This document shows positions 18,437 through 28,659 of a DNA stretch of 64,000 nt, one piece after another. The stretch comes from Herbidospora cretacea (lineage in GTDB: Bacteria; Actinomycetota; Actinomycetes; Streptosporangiales; Streptosporangiaceae). The translations under genes were made by a program, and so were the position numbers. Where the stretch lies: the NCBI RefSeq assembly GCF_001570605.1, contig NZ_BBXG01000007.1, forward strand, positions 180,042 to 244,041. The letters are read 5' to 3'. A model generated the notes under the pieces. The model did no database searches. It was not told the origin of the DNA and was given only the letters and a program-made list of their open reading frames with translations. The first letter of the stretch is position 1. Each line of letters opens with the position of its first letter.

Positions 18437-20740
18437 GTGCAGCGAGAAGTGGGGCCGAACGACACCGATGTCCTGAAAGCCATCGAACGCCGGATTCTCT
18501 GGCTCTCCATGGCGATCGTCCACCATGCCAACCGGGTCCGCCCGAACCCTTCGGGTCTCAAGGTGGGCGGCCATCAGGCGTCGTCGGCGTCGATGGTCTC
18601 GATCATGACCGAGCTCTGGTTCCGGCACCTGCGCCCGGAGGACCGCGTCTCGGTCAAACCGCACGCCTCGCCCGTCCTCCACGCCATCAACTACCTGCTC
18701 GGCGACCTGGACCGGCGCTACCTCACGACGCTGCGCGAGTTCGGCGGCCTGCAGTCCTATCCCAGCCGCGCCAAGGACCCCGACCAGGTCGACTACTCGA
18801 CCGGCTCGGTCGGCATCGGCGCGACGGCCCCGATCTGGGGCGCGCTGGCCCGCCGCTACGTCGACTCGATGACCTCGGGCGTCACCGTCGGCCGGCAGTA
18901 TTCGCTGGTCGGCGACGCCGAACTCGACGAGGGCGCGGTCTGGGAGGCGATCGGCGACCCCATGGTGTCGGGCCTGGGGGAGATCGTCTGGATCGTCGAC
19001 CTCAACCGCCAGTCGCTCGACCGGGTGGTCCCGGCGCTGGGCACCCCGCGCCTCCAGGGCATGTTCGCCGCGGCGGGCTGGCAGGTCATCACGGTCAAAT
19101 ACGGCGACCTGCTGGAGTCGCTGTTCCGCGAGCCGGGCGGCGCGGCGCTGCGCGGCCGCATCGACGCCATGCCCAACCCCGAATACCAGCGGCTGCTGCG
19201 CTGCACCCCCGGGCAGCTCCGCGAGCGCCTCCCGGCCGGCGACCCGGAGATCGAGGAACTGCTCGGTTCCCTGGACGACCCCACCCTCCTCCGCGCGATC
19301 AGGAACCTCGGCGGCCACGACTTCACGGCCCTCAACCAGGCCTTCGCCGAGATCGACGACACCCGCCCGACGGTCATCTTCGCCTACACCGTCAAGGGCC
19401 ACGGCCTGGCGGTCGAGGGCCACCCGCAGAACCACAGCTCCCTGCTGACCGTGGAGCAGCTCGGCGAACTGGCCCGGCAGGTCGGCGCCGACCCGGCCGA
19501 CCCCTGGGCGGTCTTCCCCGGCGACACGCCCGAGGCGAAATTCATCGCCAAGGTCGGTTCCGGCCTGAAGCGCCCGCCGGTCGCCACGATGCTGCCGCCC
19601 CAGGTCCCGACCGACTTCGGCCGCACCCCCACGGGCACCGCGACCACCCAGGCGGCGCTGGGCCGGACCCTGCTCGACCTGACCCGGTCGGCTCCCGAGG
19701 CGGCCCGCAGGGTCGTCACGCTCAGCCCCGACGTCAGTTCGTCGACCAACCTCGGCGGCTGGGTCAACAAGGTCGGCGTCTGGTCGGCGACCGAGCAGGT
19801 CGACTGGTTCGCCGACGACCCCGAGACGATCCTGCACTGGCGCGAGCGCCCCACCGGCCAGCACATCGAGCTCGGCATCGCCGAGACCAACCTCGTCGGG
19901 CTGCTGGGCGAGCTCGGCGCGACGTGGTCGCGGTGGGGGCAGCCGCTGCTGCCGATCGGCGTCCTGTACGACCCGTTCGTCCAGCGGGCCCACGAGCCGT
20001 GGTCGTTCGGCATCTACGCCGGTGGCCAGTCGATCCTGGTCGGCACCCCGTCAGGGGTCTCGCTGGCGCCGGAGGGCGGCGCGCACCAGTCGATCACCAC
20101 GCCGTCGCTCGGCCTGGAACAGCCGGGGTGCGTCACGTACGAGCCCGCGTTCGCCGTCGACGTCGAGTGGACCCTGCTCGCCTCGCTCGGCAGGCTCGGC
20201 CGGCCGGAGGGCGGCTCGGCCTACCTGCGGCTGTCGACCCGGCCGGTCGACCAGTCGCTGGCCGGGGTGCCGGCCGATCCGGCGGCCAGGGAGCGGCGGC
20301 GGCGGCAGACGGTCGCGGGCGCCTACCTGCTCCGCAAGGCCGAGGGCGATCCGGCGGTGACGATCGTGGCGATGGGCGCGACGGTCCCCGAGGTGCTCGC
20401 CGCGGCCGACCGGCTGCAGCGGCTCGGCATCCGCGCGGACGTCGTCTGCGTCACCAGCCCCGGGCTGCTGTTCACCGCCACGCAGGCCAAGGCCGGTCGT
20501 CAGGACGGCGCGACCTGGGTCCTCGACGTGGCCTTCCCGGCGAAGCGCGCCGCGCCGATGGTGACCGTGCTCGACGGACATCCTCACACGCTCGCTTTCC
20601 TCGCAGGAATCAACAATGTGAAGGCGTCGCACCTCGGAGTGACGAGATTCGGGCAGTCGGGCGATCTAGAATCGGTCTACCGTTACCACGGGATCGATGC
20701 CGACGCCATCGTCGGCGCTGTCCTTGATGTGTCAGGTTGA
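18437..20740 (+). CDS. ThDP-dependent transketolase / pyruvate dehydrogenase E1-like enzyme
   Basis: A 767-residue protein. The ThDP motif is VGDAELDEGAVWEAI..WIVDLNRQS, followed by FAYTVKGHGLAVEGHP; the central Pyr domain begins near TATTQAALGRTLLDL and has the catalytic Glu in ELGIAETNL; the C-terminal transketolase domain has AMGATVPEVL. It resembles homodimeric E1 (AceE), but it is about 120 residues shorter than AceE. It may act on a 2-oxo acid other than pyruvate, or as a transketolase. The frame continues up to a TTG at 18407, but GTG 18437 fits the leaderless -10. No E2/E3 genes are nearby. Confidence 0.78.
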   Translation: MQREVGPNDTDVLKAIERRILWLSMAIVHHANRVRPNPSGLKVGGHQASSASMVSIMTELWFRHLRPEDRVSVKPHASPVLHAINYLLGDLDRRYLTTLREFGGLQSYPSRAKDPDQVDYSTGSVGIGATAPIWGALARRYVDSMTSGVTVGRQYSLVGDAELDEGAVWEAIGDPMVSGLGEIVWIVDLNRQSLDRVVPALGTPRLQGMFAAAGWQVITVKYGDLLESLFREPGGAALRGRIDAMPNPEYQRLLRCTPGQLRERLPAGDPEIEELLGSLDDPTLLRAIRNLGGHDFTALNQAFAEIDDTRPTVIFAYTVKGHGLAVEGHPQNHSSLLTVEQLGELARQVGADPADPWAVFPGDTPEAKFIAKVGSGLKRPPVATMLPPQVPTDFGRTPTGTATTQAALGRTLLDLTRSAPEAARRVVTLSPDVSSSTNLGGWVNKVGVWSATEQVDWFADDPETILHWRERPTGQHIELGIAETNLVGLLGELGATWSRWGQPLLPIGVLYDPFVQRAHEPWSFGIYAGGQSILVGTPSGVSLAPEGGAHQSITTPSLGLEQPGCVTYEPAFAVDVEWTLLASLGRLGRPEGGSAYLRLSTRPVDQSLAGVPADPAARERRRRQTVAGAYLLRKAEGDPAVTIVAMGATVPEVLAAADRLQRLGIRADVVCVTSPGLLFTATQAKAGRQDGATWVLDVAFPAKRAAPMVTVLDGHPHTLAFLAGINNVKASHLGVTRFGQSGDLESVYRYHGIDADAIVGAVLDVSG

Positions 20741-20751
20741 GGCATTCCCGT

Positions 20752-20779
20752 TTGTGATCATTGTTGTAAGCCCTACCAT
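20752..20779 (+). promoter_or_regulatory. Promoter of the zinc peptidase gene (leaderless type)
   Basis: TTGTGA (20752-20757) and TACCAT (20774-20779) are 16 bases apart. The -10 box ends nine bases before the GTG start and there is no ribosome site, so the message probably starts at or near the start codon. Confidence 0.5.
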
Positions 20780-20788
20780 TTCGGACTC

Positions 20789-21571
20789 GTGACGAGAATT
20801 ACTCGCTATTTCGTTGTCGCCGCCACGCTGATCATGGCGGGGGCGGTGCTGGTGTCCCCGGCGCAGGCTTCCGCCGAGAAGGCCGCGGCGATGGTGCCCA
20901 AGTCGGTGGCGACGGCGAACCCGCTGTACAAGACGAGGTTCGGCACGGTGAACTGCGGCGCGGGGGCGCCGCGAGCCGGCAGCCTGGCCTCCTACCGGAC
21001 CTTCCTCACCAAGGTGAACACCTGCCTGGCCACGGCCTGGCGCAAGTCGTTCGCCCAGGCGGGGAAGAAGTTCCGGGCGCCGAAAATGGTTTTGGTGAAC
21101 AAGCGCGGCAACACCTCCTGCGGCAAGTTCCCGTCCCGGTTCGTGGGCTACTACTGCTACAACTCCGAGACGCTCTACATCTACATGTGGAACACCCCCG
21201 TCAGGAACGGCTACGGCCTGTGGGGCGCGGAGCTGCTCGCGCACGAATACGGTCACCACATCCAGGGGCTGGCCGGGATCCGGGCCTACTCCCTGCAGGT
21301 GCCGGGCCACGAGACCTCGCGCCGCCTCGAACTCCAGGCGCAGTGCTTCTCCGGGGCGTTCCTGCGGAGCATCAGCGGCTCGGTGCCGGGGATCGCGCAG
21401 AACTGGGCGTACGAGCTCGACTGGTACAAGAAGAACGGCGGCGACCAGGCGGGCGCGCCGCCGGACCACGGCAACGGGCCGAACAACTCCTACTGGCTGA
21501 ACCGGGGCTTCAGGTCGGCCAGCCCCGGCTCGTGCAACACGTGGATCGCCCCCCGGTCGCGGGTGGCCTGA
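20789..21571 (+). CDS. Secreted neutral zinc metallopeptidase (YpfJ-like)
   Basis: A 260-residue exported protein. Residues 1-28 are a signal peptide (basic TRITRY, hydrophobic VVAATLIMAGAVLV, cleavage near AQASA). The active site is AHEYGHHIQG, an HEXXH zinc motif, followed 20-40 residues later by RLELQAQCFSGAF, where the Glu is the probable third ligand. Several Cys (for example NCGAG, NTCLATA, TSCGKF, YYCYN) suggest disulfides. It is probably leaderless. A strong hairpin terminator follows. Confidence 0.85.
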   Translation: MTRITRYFVVAATLIMAGAVLVSPAQASAEKAAAMVPKSVATANPLYKTRFGTVNCGAGAPRAGSLASYRTFLTKVNTCLATAWRKSFAQAGKKFRAPKMVLVNKRGNTSCGKFPSRFVGYYCYNSETLYIYMWNTPVRNGYGLWGAELLAHEYGHHIQGLAGIRAYSLQVPGHETSRRLELQAQCFSGAFLRSISGSVPGIAQNWAYELDWYKKNGGDQAGAPPDHGNGPNNSYWLNRGFRSASPGSCNTWIAPRSRVA

Positions 21572-21580
21572 CGTCAGGTG

Positions 21581-21609
21581 GCCCCTGCCCGGACCTGCCG
21601 GGCAGGGGC
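21581..21609. terminator. Bidirectional terminator hairpin
   Basis: A perfect 12-base stem GCCCCTGCCCGG / CCGGGCAGGGGC with a five-base loop, extended by complementary GGTG/CACC. It lies between the convergent zinc peptidase gene and the small secreted-protein remnant. There is no long T run. Confidence 0.6.
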
Positions 21610-21615
21610 TTCACC

Positions 21616-21830
21616 TCAGTAGCCGGACGGGCGGGCGACGCTCCACTCGACCTGCTTGGAGATGCTCCAGGTCTTCGTCGTCCAGACCCCGTTGCACTCG
21701 GAGAAGACCGTCGACCCCTGGCGGGTGCCGCTGTTGAGGTGGGCGCTGACGCTCACCCGGCCGCACGAGCCGTCGCCCGGTCGCCGGCGAGCGTTCCCAC
21801 GACCGCGATCGTGCCCAGCAGCTTCTGCAC
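21616..21830 (-). pseudogene. Small secreted protein with signal peptide and mature part in different frames
   Basis: From GTG 21830 (GGGGG seven bases upstream) the frame reads a signal-peptide-like VQKLLGTIAVVGTLAGD and stops at 21753. The mature-like part, running from GSCGRVSVSAHLN to VEWSVARPSGY and the stop at 21616, lies in the frame shifted by one base. The second part has Cys pairs and Trp/Ser/Thr-rich secreted-protein composition. Joining them needs a -1 shift near 21765-21790, as after a one-base deletion. It could be a decayed gene or a sequencing error; slippage is possible but no slippery heptamer is evident. Confidence 0.45.
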
Positions 21831-21905
21831 AGTGGTGCCCCCATTCGTTTCCGCTGTCGGGGCGGAGCCTGGCGCACCGCTGTATACAGGCCGTATACGA
21901 CCATG

Positions 21906-22622
21906 TCAGCAGGTGCGCAGGGCGTCCTCGACGAAGGCCGTCGCGTCGGGGTGGTCGCGGAGCAGGGCCAGGCTGTGGTCCTCCACCGGGAGGATCTTGA
22001 GGCGGCCCTTCGTGGTCTGCGGGATCTTCTCGAAGAGGGTGGTGGCGTTGCCGGCGAAGGCCGTCTCGGCGACCGTCCACAGGCTGGGGACCGGCCTGTT
22101 CTCGGCCAGCGGGGCGACGCCGCCCTCGATGCCGGTGAGCGGGGAGACCGCGATCGTCAGGCACATCGGCAGGTCGGTGGCCCGCTGGGTGGCCAGGACG
22201 GCGATCGGGCCGCCGTAGGAGCTGCCCAGGGCGGCCACTTCGGCCGCGCCGTTGTCGCGCAGCCAGGTCAGGGCCGTGTGGAGGTCCTGGGCCAGCGGGG
22301 CGACCTCCTCGTCGCCCTCGCTGGAGCCGACGCCCCGGCGGTCGGGGACGATCATCCGCACGTCCAGCCTCTCCGCGACGGCCGACATCCAGGGCAGCCA
22401 GTCGCAGAGCGTCTGCCTGGCCCCGTGGGCGACGGCCACCCCCACCTTCGCGTCGGCCGGGCCGACCACCGCCGCGCCCAGCCGGGTCGCGTGATCACCC
22501 TGCAGGACGACCCGTTCCGCGCCGGGCGGGACGGTGTCGCACTGGTCGGCGAGCGGGCTGTCCGGAGCGACGGCGCAGCCGGTCAGGAGGGTGAGCGCGA
22601 TCAGGAGAGTGAGACGGGGCAT
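21906..22622 (-). CDS. Lipoprotein alpha/beta hydrolase
   Basis: A 238-residue protein. It begins MPRLTLLIALTLLTGC, a lipoprotein signal with lipobox LTGC, so it is anchored outside the membrane. The hydrolase core has VAHGARQTLCDWLPWM, VPDRRGVGSSEG, the nucleophile motif GSSYGG and a probable catalytic His in VEDHSLALL. Substrate unknown. The in-frame ATG at 22658 is rejected because it would put extra residues before the signal. It is divergent from furA, and the putative Fur operator repeats lie between the two starts, so it might be co-regulated with the peroxide-response pair. Confidence 0.78.
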   Translation of the reverse strand: MPRLTLLIALTLLTGCAVAPDSPLADQCDTVPPGAERVVLQGDHATRLGAAVVGPADAKVGVAVAHGARQTLCDWLPWMSAVAERLDVRMIVPDRRGVGSSEGDEEVAPLAQDLHTALTWLRDNGAAEVAALGSSYGGPIAVLATQRATDLPMCLTIAVSPLTGIEGGVAPLAENRPVPSLWTVAETAFAGNATTLFEKIPQTTKGRLKILPVEDHSLALLRDHPDATAFVEDALRTC

Positions 22623-22646
22623 GAGCCGCGATCGTAACGGATCCTC

Positions 22647-22680
22647 AAACTTGGACAATTCGTAAACTTGTATCGTTCGT
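22647..22680. promoter_or_regulatory. Tandem 17-base direct repeats, putative FurA operator
   Basis: Two adjacent 17-base units, both beginning AAACTTG and ending TTCGT, occupy 22647-22663 and 22664-22680. They match at 13 of 17 positions. They are AT-rich for this genome, sit between furA and the lipoprotein gene, and overlap the predicted furA -35 region. Confidence 0.6.
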
Positions 22681-22697
22681 GTTTAGGGCGGTAAGTT
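22668..22697 (+). promoter_or_regulatory. furA promoter, leaderless type
   Basis: TTGTAT (22668-22673) and TAAGTT (22692-22697) are 18 bases apart. The -10 box ends seven bases before the ATG at 22705, and there is no ribosome site. Its -35 lies inside the second direct repeat, so a bound repressor would block it. Confidence 0.55.
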
Positions 22698-22704
22698 GGA
22701 CCGC

Positions 22705-23139
22705 ATGACGGCACCCACTGGTCAGACCATCGCGGAGGAGTTGCGCGGGGCGGGGCTGCGGGTGACGGCGGCCCGGGTCGCGCTGCTGGAGACCGTCCGG
22801 GGTGGCAACCACCTCGGCGTCGAAGACATCGCCTCGGGCATCCGTGACCGGGTCGGTCACGTCTCCCTCCAAGCTGTGTACGAGGCCCTGCACGCGCTGA
22901 CCGCCGCGGGGCTCGTCCGCCGGATCGAACCTGCCGGGAGCCCGGCCCGGTTCGAGGGGCGCGTCGGGGACAACCACCACCACGTGGTCTGCCGGTCGTG
23001 CGGCGTCGTCGCCGACGTCGACTGCGCGGTGGGCGAGGTGCCCTGCCTGACCGCGTCCGATGCCCACGGCTTCCAGATCGACGAGGCCGAGGTCATCTAT
23101 TGGGGCCGCTGCCCCAGCTGTTCCGCCACTGCGAGCTGA
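22705..23139 (+). CDS. furA: Fur family redox/metal regulator FurA (CatR-like)
   Basis: A 144-residue Fur protein. The N-terminal winged helix has LRVTAARVALLETV and VYEALHALTAAGLVRRIE; the metal/dimerisation part has DNHHHVVCRSCGVVADVDC and a C-terminal CPSC. In actinomycetes FurA/CatR sits directly before katG, represses both genes, and is inactivated by peroxide. That arrangement is exact here, with katG 20 bases downstream. The ATG at 22705 is preferred to TTG 22696 because the TAAGTT -10 box overlaps the TTG. Confidence 0.92.
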   Translation: MTAPTGQTIAEELRGAGLRVTAARVALLETVRGGNHLGVEDIASGIRDRVGHVSLQAVYEALHALTAAGLVRRIEPAGSPARFEGRVGDNHHHVVCRSCGVVADVDCAVGEVPCLTASDAHGFQIDEAEVIYWGRCPSCSATAS

Positions 23140-23144
23140 CATAG

Positions 23145-25367
<2,223 letters not shown>

Positions 25368-25383
25368 CCTGAAGTAGTTCGCC

Positions 25384-25414
25384 AGGGCCGGCCCGCGTCA
25401 CGCGGGCCGGCCCT
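25384..25414 (+). terminator. katG terminator
   Basis: A perfect 14-base stem AGGGCCGGCCCGCG / CGCGGGCCGGCCCT with loop TCA starts 16 bases after the katG stop. It is followed by TCGGCTTCTC, so there is only a weak U run. Confidence 0.7.
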
Positions 25415-25451
25415 TCGGCTTCTCAAGCGGGTGTACGCCATGTCGCCGCGG

Positions 25452-25706
25452 TCAGTAGTGATACCGCGCCTGAAGAATGATCAACTCGTCGTTGAGCGGG
25501 AGATAGACGAGCCGGTGTTCGTCGGTGATCCTCCGGGACCATGCGCCCTGCAGGGCGTGCTTGAGCGGTTCGGGCTTGCCGATGCCCGTGTACGGGTCGT
25601 GCAAGGTGTCTTCGATGAGCTTGTTGATCCGTTTCAGGATCTGCCGGTCGGTTGTCAGCCAGGAGGCGTAGTCCTCCCACCCCTCCGGCGTGAACGAGAG
25701 CTTCAT
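25452..25706 (-). CDS. Txe/YoeB family mRNA-interferase toxin
   Basis: An 84-residue RelE-fold toxin, exactly YoeB size. MKLSFTPEGWEDYASWL, KLIEDTLHDPYTGIGKPEPLK and the C-terminal RRITDEHRLVY..ARYHY segment carry the family's catalytic Glu, Arg, His and Tyr residues. YoeB cleaves mRNA at the ribosomal A site. The ATG at 25706 overlaps the antitoxin stop by four bases (ATGA), so translation is coupled. The longer frame that extends upstream through the antitoxin gene is a shadow. Confidence 0.92.
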   Translation of the reverse strand: MKLSFTPEGWEDYASWLTTDRQILKRINKLIEDTLHDPYTGIGKPEPLKHALQGAWSRRITDEHRLVYLPLNDELIILQARYHY

Positions 25707-25963
25707 GCCTGATCGTCGGGGTCGATCAGCTCGTGGATCTCGTGACGACCTTCCAGGGCTTTCTGGTAGGAGGAGATGAGTCGGCGCATGTTGGCGGGTG
25801 AGCGCAGGAGGTAGGCCGTCTCCTTCAACGCCTCGTATTCGGCAGCCGGTACCAGATAGGCGCGGTTGTGCTTGGAGACGATCTCCACGGCTGCGCTGTC
25901 TTCGTTCACCTCGTCGATGAGGGGAAACAGTCGGCGCCGGGCTTCGCTCGCGGTAATCGACAC
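25703..25963 (-). CDS. YefM/Phd family antitoxin
   Basis: An 86-residue antitoxin. The N-terminal DNA-binding fold is SITASEARRRLFPLIDEVNEDSAAVEI, followed by NRAYLVPAAEYEAL, and the acidic C terminus (EIHELIDPDDQA) would wrap the toxin. The start is GTG 25963: a GGGAGGA ribosome site lies just upstream, whereas the ATG at 25978 has none. It precedes and overlaps the toxin gene. Two TGGTAC palindromes upstream are the likely autoregulation sites. Confidence 0.9.
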   Translation of the reverse strand: MSITASEARRRLFPLIDEVNEDSAAVEIVSKHNRAYLVPAAEYEALKETAYLLRSPANMRRLISSYQKALEGRHEIHELIDPDDQA

Positions 25964-25982
25964 AGAATCCTCCCGCATAGAG

Positions 25983-26002
25983 TGGTACTACAAATGGTAC
26001 CA
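25983..26002. promoter_or_regulatory. Twin palindromes, putative antitoxin operator
   Basis: TGGTACTA (25983-25990) and TGGTACCA (25995-26002) have centres 12 bases apart, 20-40 bases upstream of the antitoxin start. The layout resembles the long/short palindrome pair at E. coli yefM-yoeB, with a GGTACC-type core instead of TGTACA. Confidence 0.5.
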
Positions 26003-26239
26003 GTCTGCTGTGGCGCTTCTCAGCCGGTGTTCGTCGGCGCCACTCGGTCGCCCGCATATCGCCGGCCCATGATCGGGCCCGCTGCCGGGCCTGCCGTGAA
26101 GACGTAGTCGTCGCGGCAGGCGGAGACCCCGATGGGTCGATGACACCACGCTCACCTGCCGGGGCGGGGGCAGCTTTCCCGGGAGCTCGTTCGGGCTCTG
26201 CGCCTCGGGGTGGATCTCACGGCGGGAGATCGGCCGCCG

Positions 26240-26977
26240 TCAGACCGTGCCCCACACGATCGGGGCCGCCAGTACCTCGGGGAATTTGCGTTCGGCGTAT
26301 TTCACGTACTCGTCGATGTGGGCGGCCATGGCCGCCGCCGACGCTTCCGGGGAACGGTCGCGGATGGCCTCGTAAATCTTCAGGTGGGCCTTGTGCACGG
26401 CCGAACGGCGCACTTCCGGATAGTCGATTCCGATGGCCGAACCGTCGAGGATTCCCAGTAGCGCGTCGATCAGGTAGCCGAACATGGTGTTGCCCGAGCT
26501 GCGGGCGATGATGTCGTGGAATCGTTTGTTCTCGGCCAGGAAGACGCTCTGGTCGTCGAGATTGGCGCGCATGTCGTCGACGCTCGACTTGAGCGCGGCG
26601 AGTTGTCCGTCGTCGATTCTCTCGGCGGCGAGGCTCGCCATCATGGGTTCCAGGGCGCCGCGCGCCTCGGCGACCGTGCGGAACGGGGCGTTCTCGAACT
26701 GCAAAAGCAGGGTCAGCGTGGTGACGAGGCTGGTGGCGTCGGGTTGCTGGACGACCGGGCCGCCGCCGGGGCCGGGCTTGAGGGCGAGCACGCCCTGGAG
26801 TTCGAGAAAGCGCAGCGATTCGCGGAGGGTGCCGCGGCCGACTTCATAGGTGTCGAGCATGGCGCGTTCGGGCGGGAGCCGGTCGCCGACGGTGTTGCCC
26901 CGGCGGTTGATGTCCGCGACGATGCGCTGCGCGACCAGCATGGCGGTCTTCTGCGGACGCAGTGACACCTGTGCCAT
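26240..26977 (-). CDS. GntR/FadR family regulator (FCD domain)
   Basis: A 245-residue regulator. The N-terminal winged helix is VGDRLPPERAMLDTYEVGRGTLRESLRFLELQGVL, and the C-terminal FCD domain begins near FRTVAEARGALEPM with the metal/ligand His in FHDIIARSSGN and KAHLKIYEAI. FCD regulators respond to organic or sugar acids or fatty acyl ligands. No metabolic partner is adjacent. The ATG has GGAGGT nine bases upstream. The 276 bases before it, up to the antitoxin, hold no convincing gene. Confidence 0.85.
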   Translation of the reverse strand: MAQVSLRPQKTAMLVAQRIVADINRRGNTVGDRLPPERAMLDTYEVGRGTLRESLRFLELQGVLALKPGPGGGPVVQQPDATSLVTTLTLLLQFENAPFRTVAEARGALEPMMASLAAERIDDGQLAALKSSVDDMRANLDDQSVFLAENKRFHDIIARSSGNTMFGYLIDALLGILDGSAIGIDYPEVRRSAVHKAHLKIYEAIRDRSPEASAAAMAAHIDEYVKYAERKFPEVLAAPIVWGTV

Positions 26978-27123
26978 TTTCTCATGACCTCCGAGAGCGA
27001 AACGCGATGACGCCCTCGCTCGAGGACGGCTTTGGGTTTTCCACCCATGAGGGAGACGTCCGTTAGTTTCTCACATACGGGATGAGGCGGAGCATCAACG
27101 TTTTATTTCCCGCAATTGAGAAT

Positions 27124-28659
27124 TCAGCCGGTGTGCTGCCAGCGCGGGACCGGGCGGAGCCTCGTCAGGACCAGCGCGACGGCCATGGCCAGCACCGGGA
27201 CGCACAGGGCGGTGAGCCAGCTCGTCATCGCCATGTGCCGGACGGTCTCGACCCGGCCGTGCACGAGGACGACCACGGCGAACTGGGCCGTCGCGGCCAG
27301 CGGGAGGAAGACGGCCAGGCGTCCCACGGTCTTCTCCGCTGGGGTCAGCGAGCGGCGGCGGACCACCAGGCGCCCCGCCCCGGCCGTGGCGGCCCAGAGC
27401 ACCAGGATCAGCAGCGGGCCGCCGCGGAAGACCTCCCAGAGCGCCGAGTAGACGGCGATCCGGTGCTCCCGCTCGCCCTCGGTCCGGCCCGCGCCCGCCG
27501 GGTAGGAGCCCAGGTGGTCGGGGCTGAACGCGGCGACCCCCTGGAAACCCCATCCGAGGGTGCGGATGGCGTGCCACGGGCGGGCCGCGTAGAAACCGGC
27601 CACCTGGAGCGGGGTGGGGTGGGCGGTGAAGTGGTACTCGTCCGCGAAGGGCGCCCAGTCCTCGTCGTGGCGCGACAGGCCGGCGGCCGGGGCCAGCTGC
27701 GGATCCAGGCCCAGCGAGGTGAGGTCGGCGGCGGCCGTGGGGTCGTCGTACAGGATGGTCCGGAAGACGACCTTGTGGTCGTCGAACCGCGCCTCGGTGA
27801 CGGCGTGGAAGATTCCGAGCCCGGCCAGCCACGTCGCGGCCATCAGCGCCACGACCCGGCGGCCGCGCACCCAGAGCAGCGCGAAGACGATCACCGGCAC
27901 GAACGTCACGTACTCGGGCCGGGCCCCGACCACCAGCAGCGCCGGGACCACGGCCCCCAGGATCCGCGGCACCGTCGGCCGCTCCCACAGCAGCAGCAGC
28001 GCGACGACGAGGAACCCGGCGGCGACCAGCGCGACCGGTTCGGCGTGGGGCGAGACGAGATACCCGGCGAACGCGGCGTCGGCGTAGACCAGCCCGACCG
28101 CCGACGCGAAGGCCGCCCTGACCGCAGCCCGGCCCGGGACCACCGCCACCAGCAGCCCGCAGACCACCCCCACGAGCAGGCCGAACGCGACGCCGAGCGC
28201 GCGCAGGTCGAGCGCGCCCGGATAGCCGAGCAGCGGCGTCAGCCACTTCCCGGCCGCCTGCGCGAGCAGGGCCGTCGACAGCTCCGGCGGGCAGTTCTCA
28301 CCCGTCCACGTGTGCGAGGTCCAGGTCGGCTGGACGAACTCCCACCCCGCCAGCCCCGCCTGCCGGAAGTTGGCCAAGCCGAGCTGACACGGCATGTTCT
28401 CGCTGGACCCGGCGAGCCCGACATGCCCGCCCGCGAACAGCCGGACCTGCATGATCGCCGCCCACACGACCCCGACGAACACCGCCACCAGCGGATGGCG
28501 GCGAACGGCCGCTCTCCTGCGCGGCCGAGGCTCCCGATGACCAGAAGCGGCCTTCCCGTCGAGCGCCGGCCGCCGCGAAAGGCGCGGCGGCCCGGGCCGA
28601 TCCGGCTCACGGGATCCGTCTTCCCGCGCCGCCGGGCTGTCGTGCTGGTCGACGGTCAT
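27124..28659 (-). CDS. Polytopic membrane protein, putative lipid-linked glycosyltransferase type
   Basis: A 511-residue protein. After a basic, Pro-rich cytoplasmic stretch of about 55 residues come some ten hydrophobic segments (for example PLVAVFVGVVWAAIMQV, ALGVAFGLLVGVVCGLLVAVV, ILGAVVPALLVVGA, VPVLAMAVALVL) and a large loop with WGFQGVAAFSPDHLG. Size and topology recall GT-C glycosyltransferases, but no diagnostic DE/DD motif was seen in the first loop, so the function is not assigned. The ATG overlaps the stop of the septum-formation-domain gene (ATGA), so the two are coupled. Confidence 0.6.
   Translation of the reverse strand: MTVDQHDSPAAREDGSREPDRPGPPRLSRRPALDGKAASGHREPRPRRRAAVRRHPLVAVFVGVVWAAIMQVRLFAGGHVGLAGSSENMPCQLGLANFRQAGLAGWEFVQPTWTSHTWTGENCPPELSTALLAQAAGKWLTPLLGYPGALDLRALGVAFGLLVGVVCGLLVAVVPGRAAVRAAFASAVGLVYADAAFAGYLVSPHAEPVALVAAGFLVVALLLLWERPTVPRILGAVVPALLVVGARPEYVTFVPVIVFALLWVRGRRVVALMAATWLAGLGIFHAVTEARFDDHKVVFRTILYDDPTAAADLTSLGLDPQLAPAAGLSRHDEDWAPFADEYHFTAHPTPLQVAGFYAARPWHAIRTLGWGFQGVAAFSPDHLGSYPAGAGRTEGEREHRIAVYSALWEVFRGGPLLILVLWAATAGAGRLVVRRRSLTPAEKTVGRLAVFLPLAATAQFAVVVLVHGRVETVRHMAMTSWLTALCVPVLAMAVALVLTRLRPVPRWQHTG

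Noticed and set aside
18017-19993. Long minus-strand frame opposite the E1-like gene
   Set aside because: No family features and biased Arg/Ala/Gly/Asp composition; the plus strand has clear ThDP motifs.
26003-26239. Small frames between the antitoxin and the FadR-type regulator
   Set aside because: They are short, lack ribosome sites and have frameshift-shadow composition; treated as non-coding.
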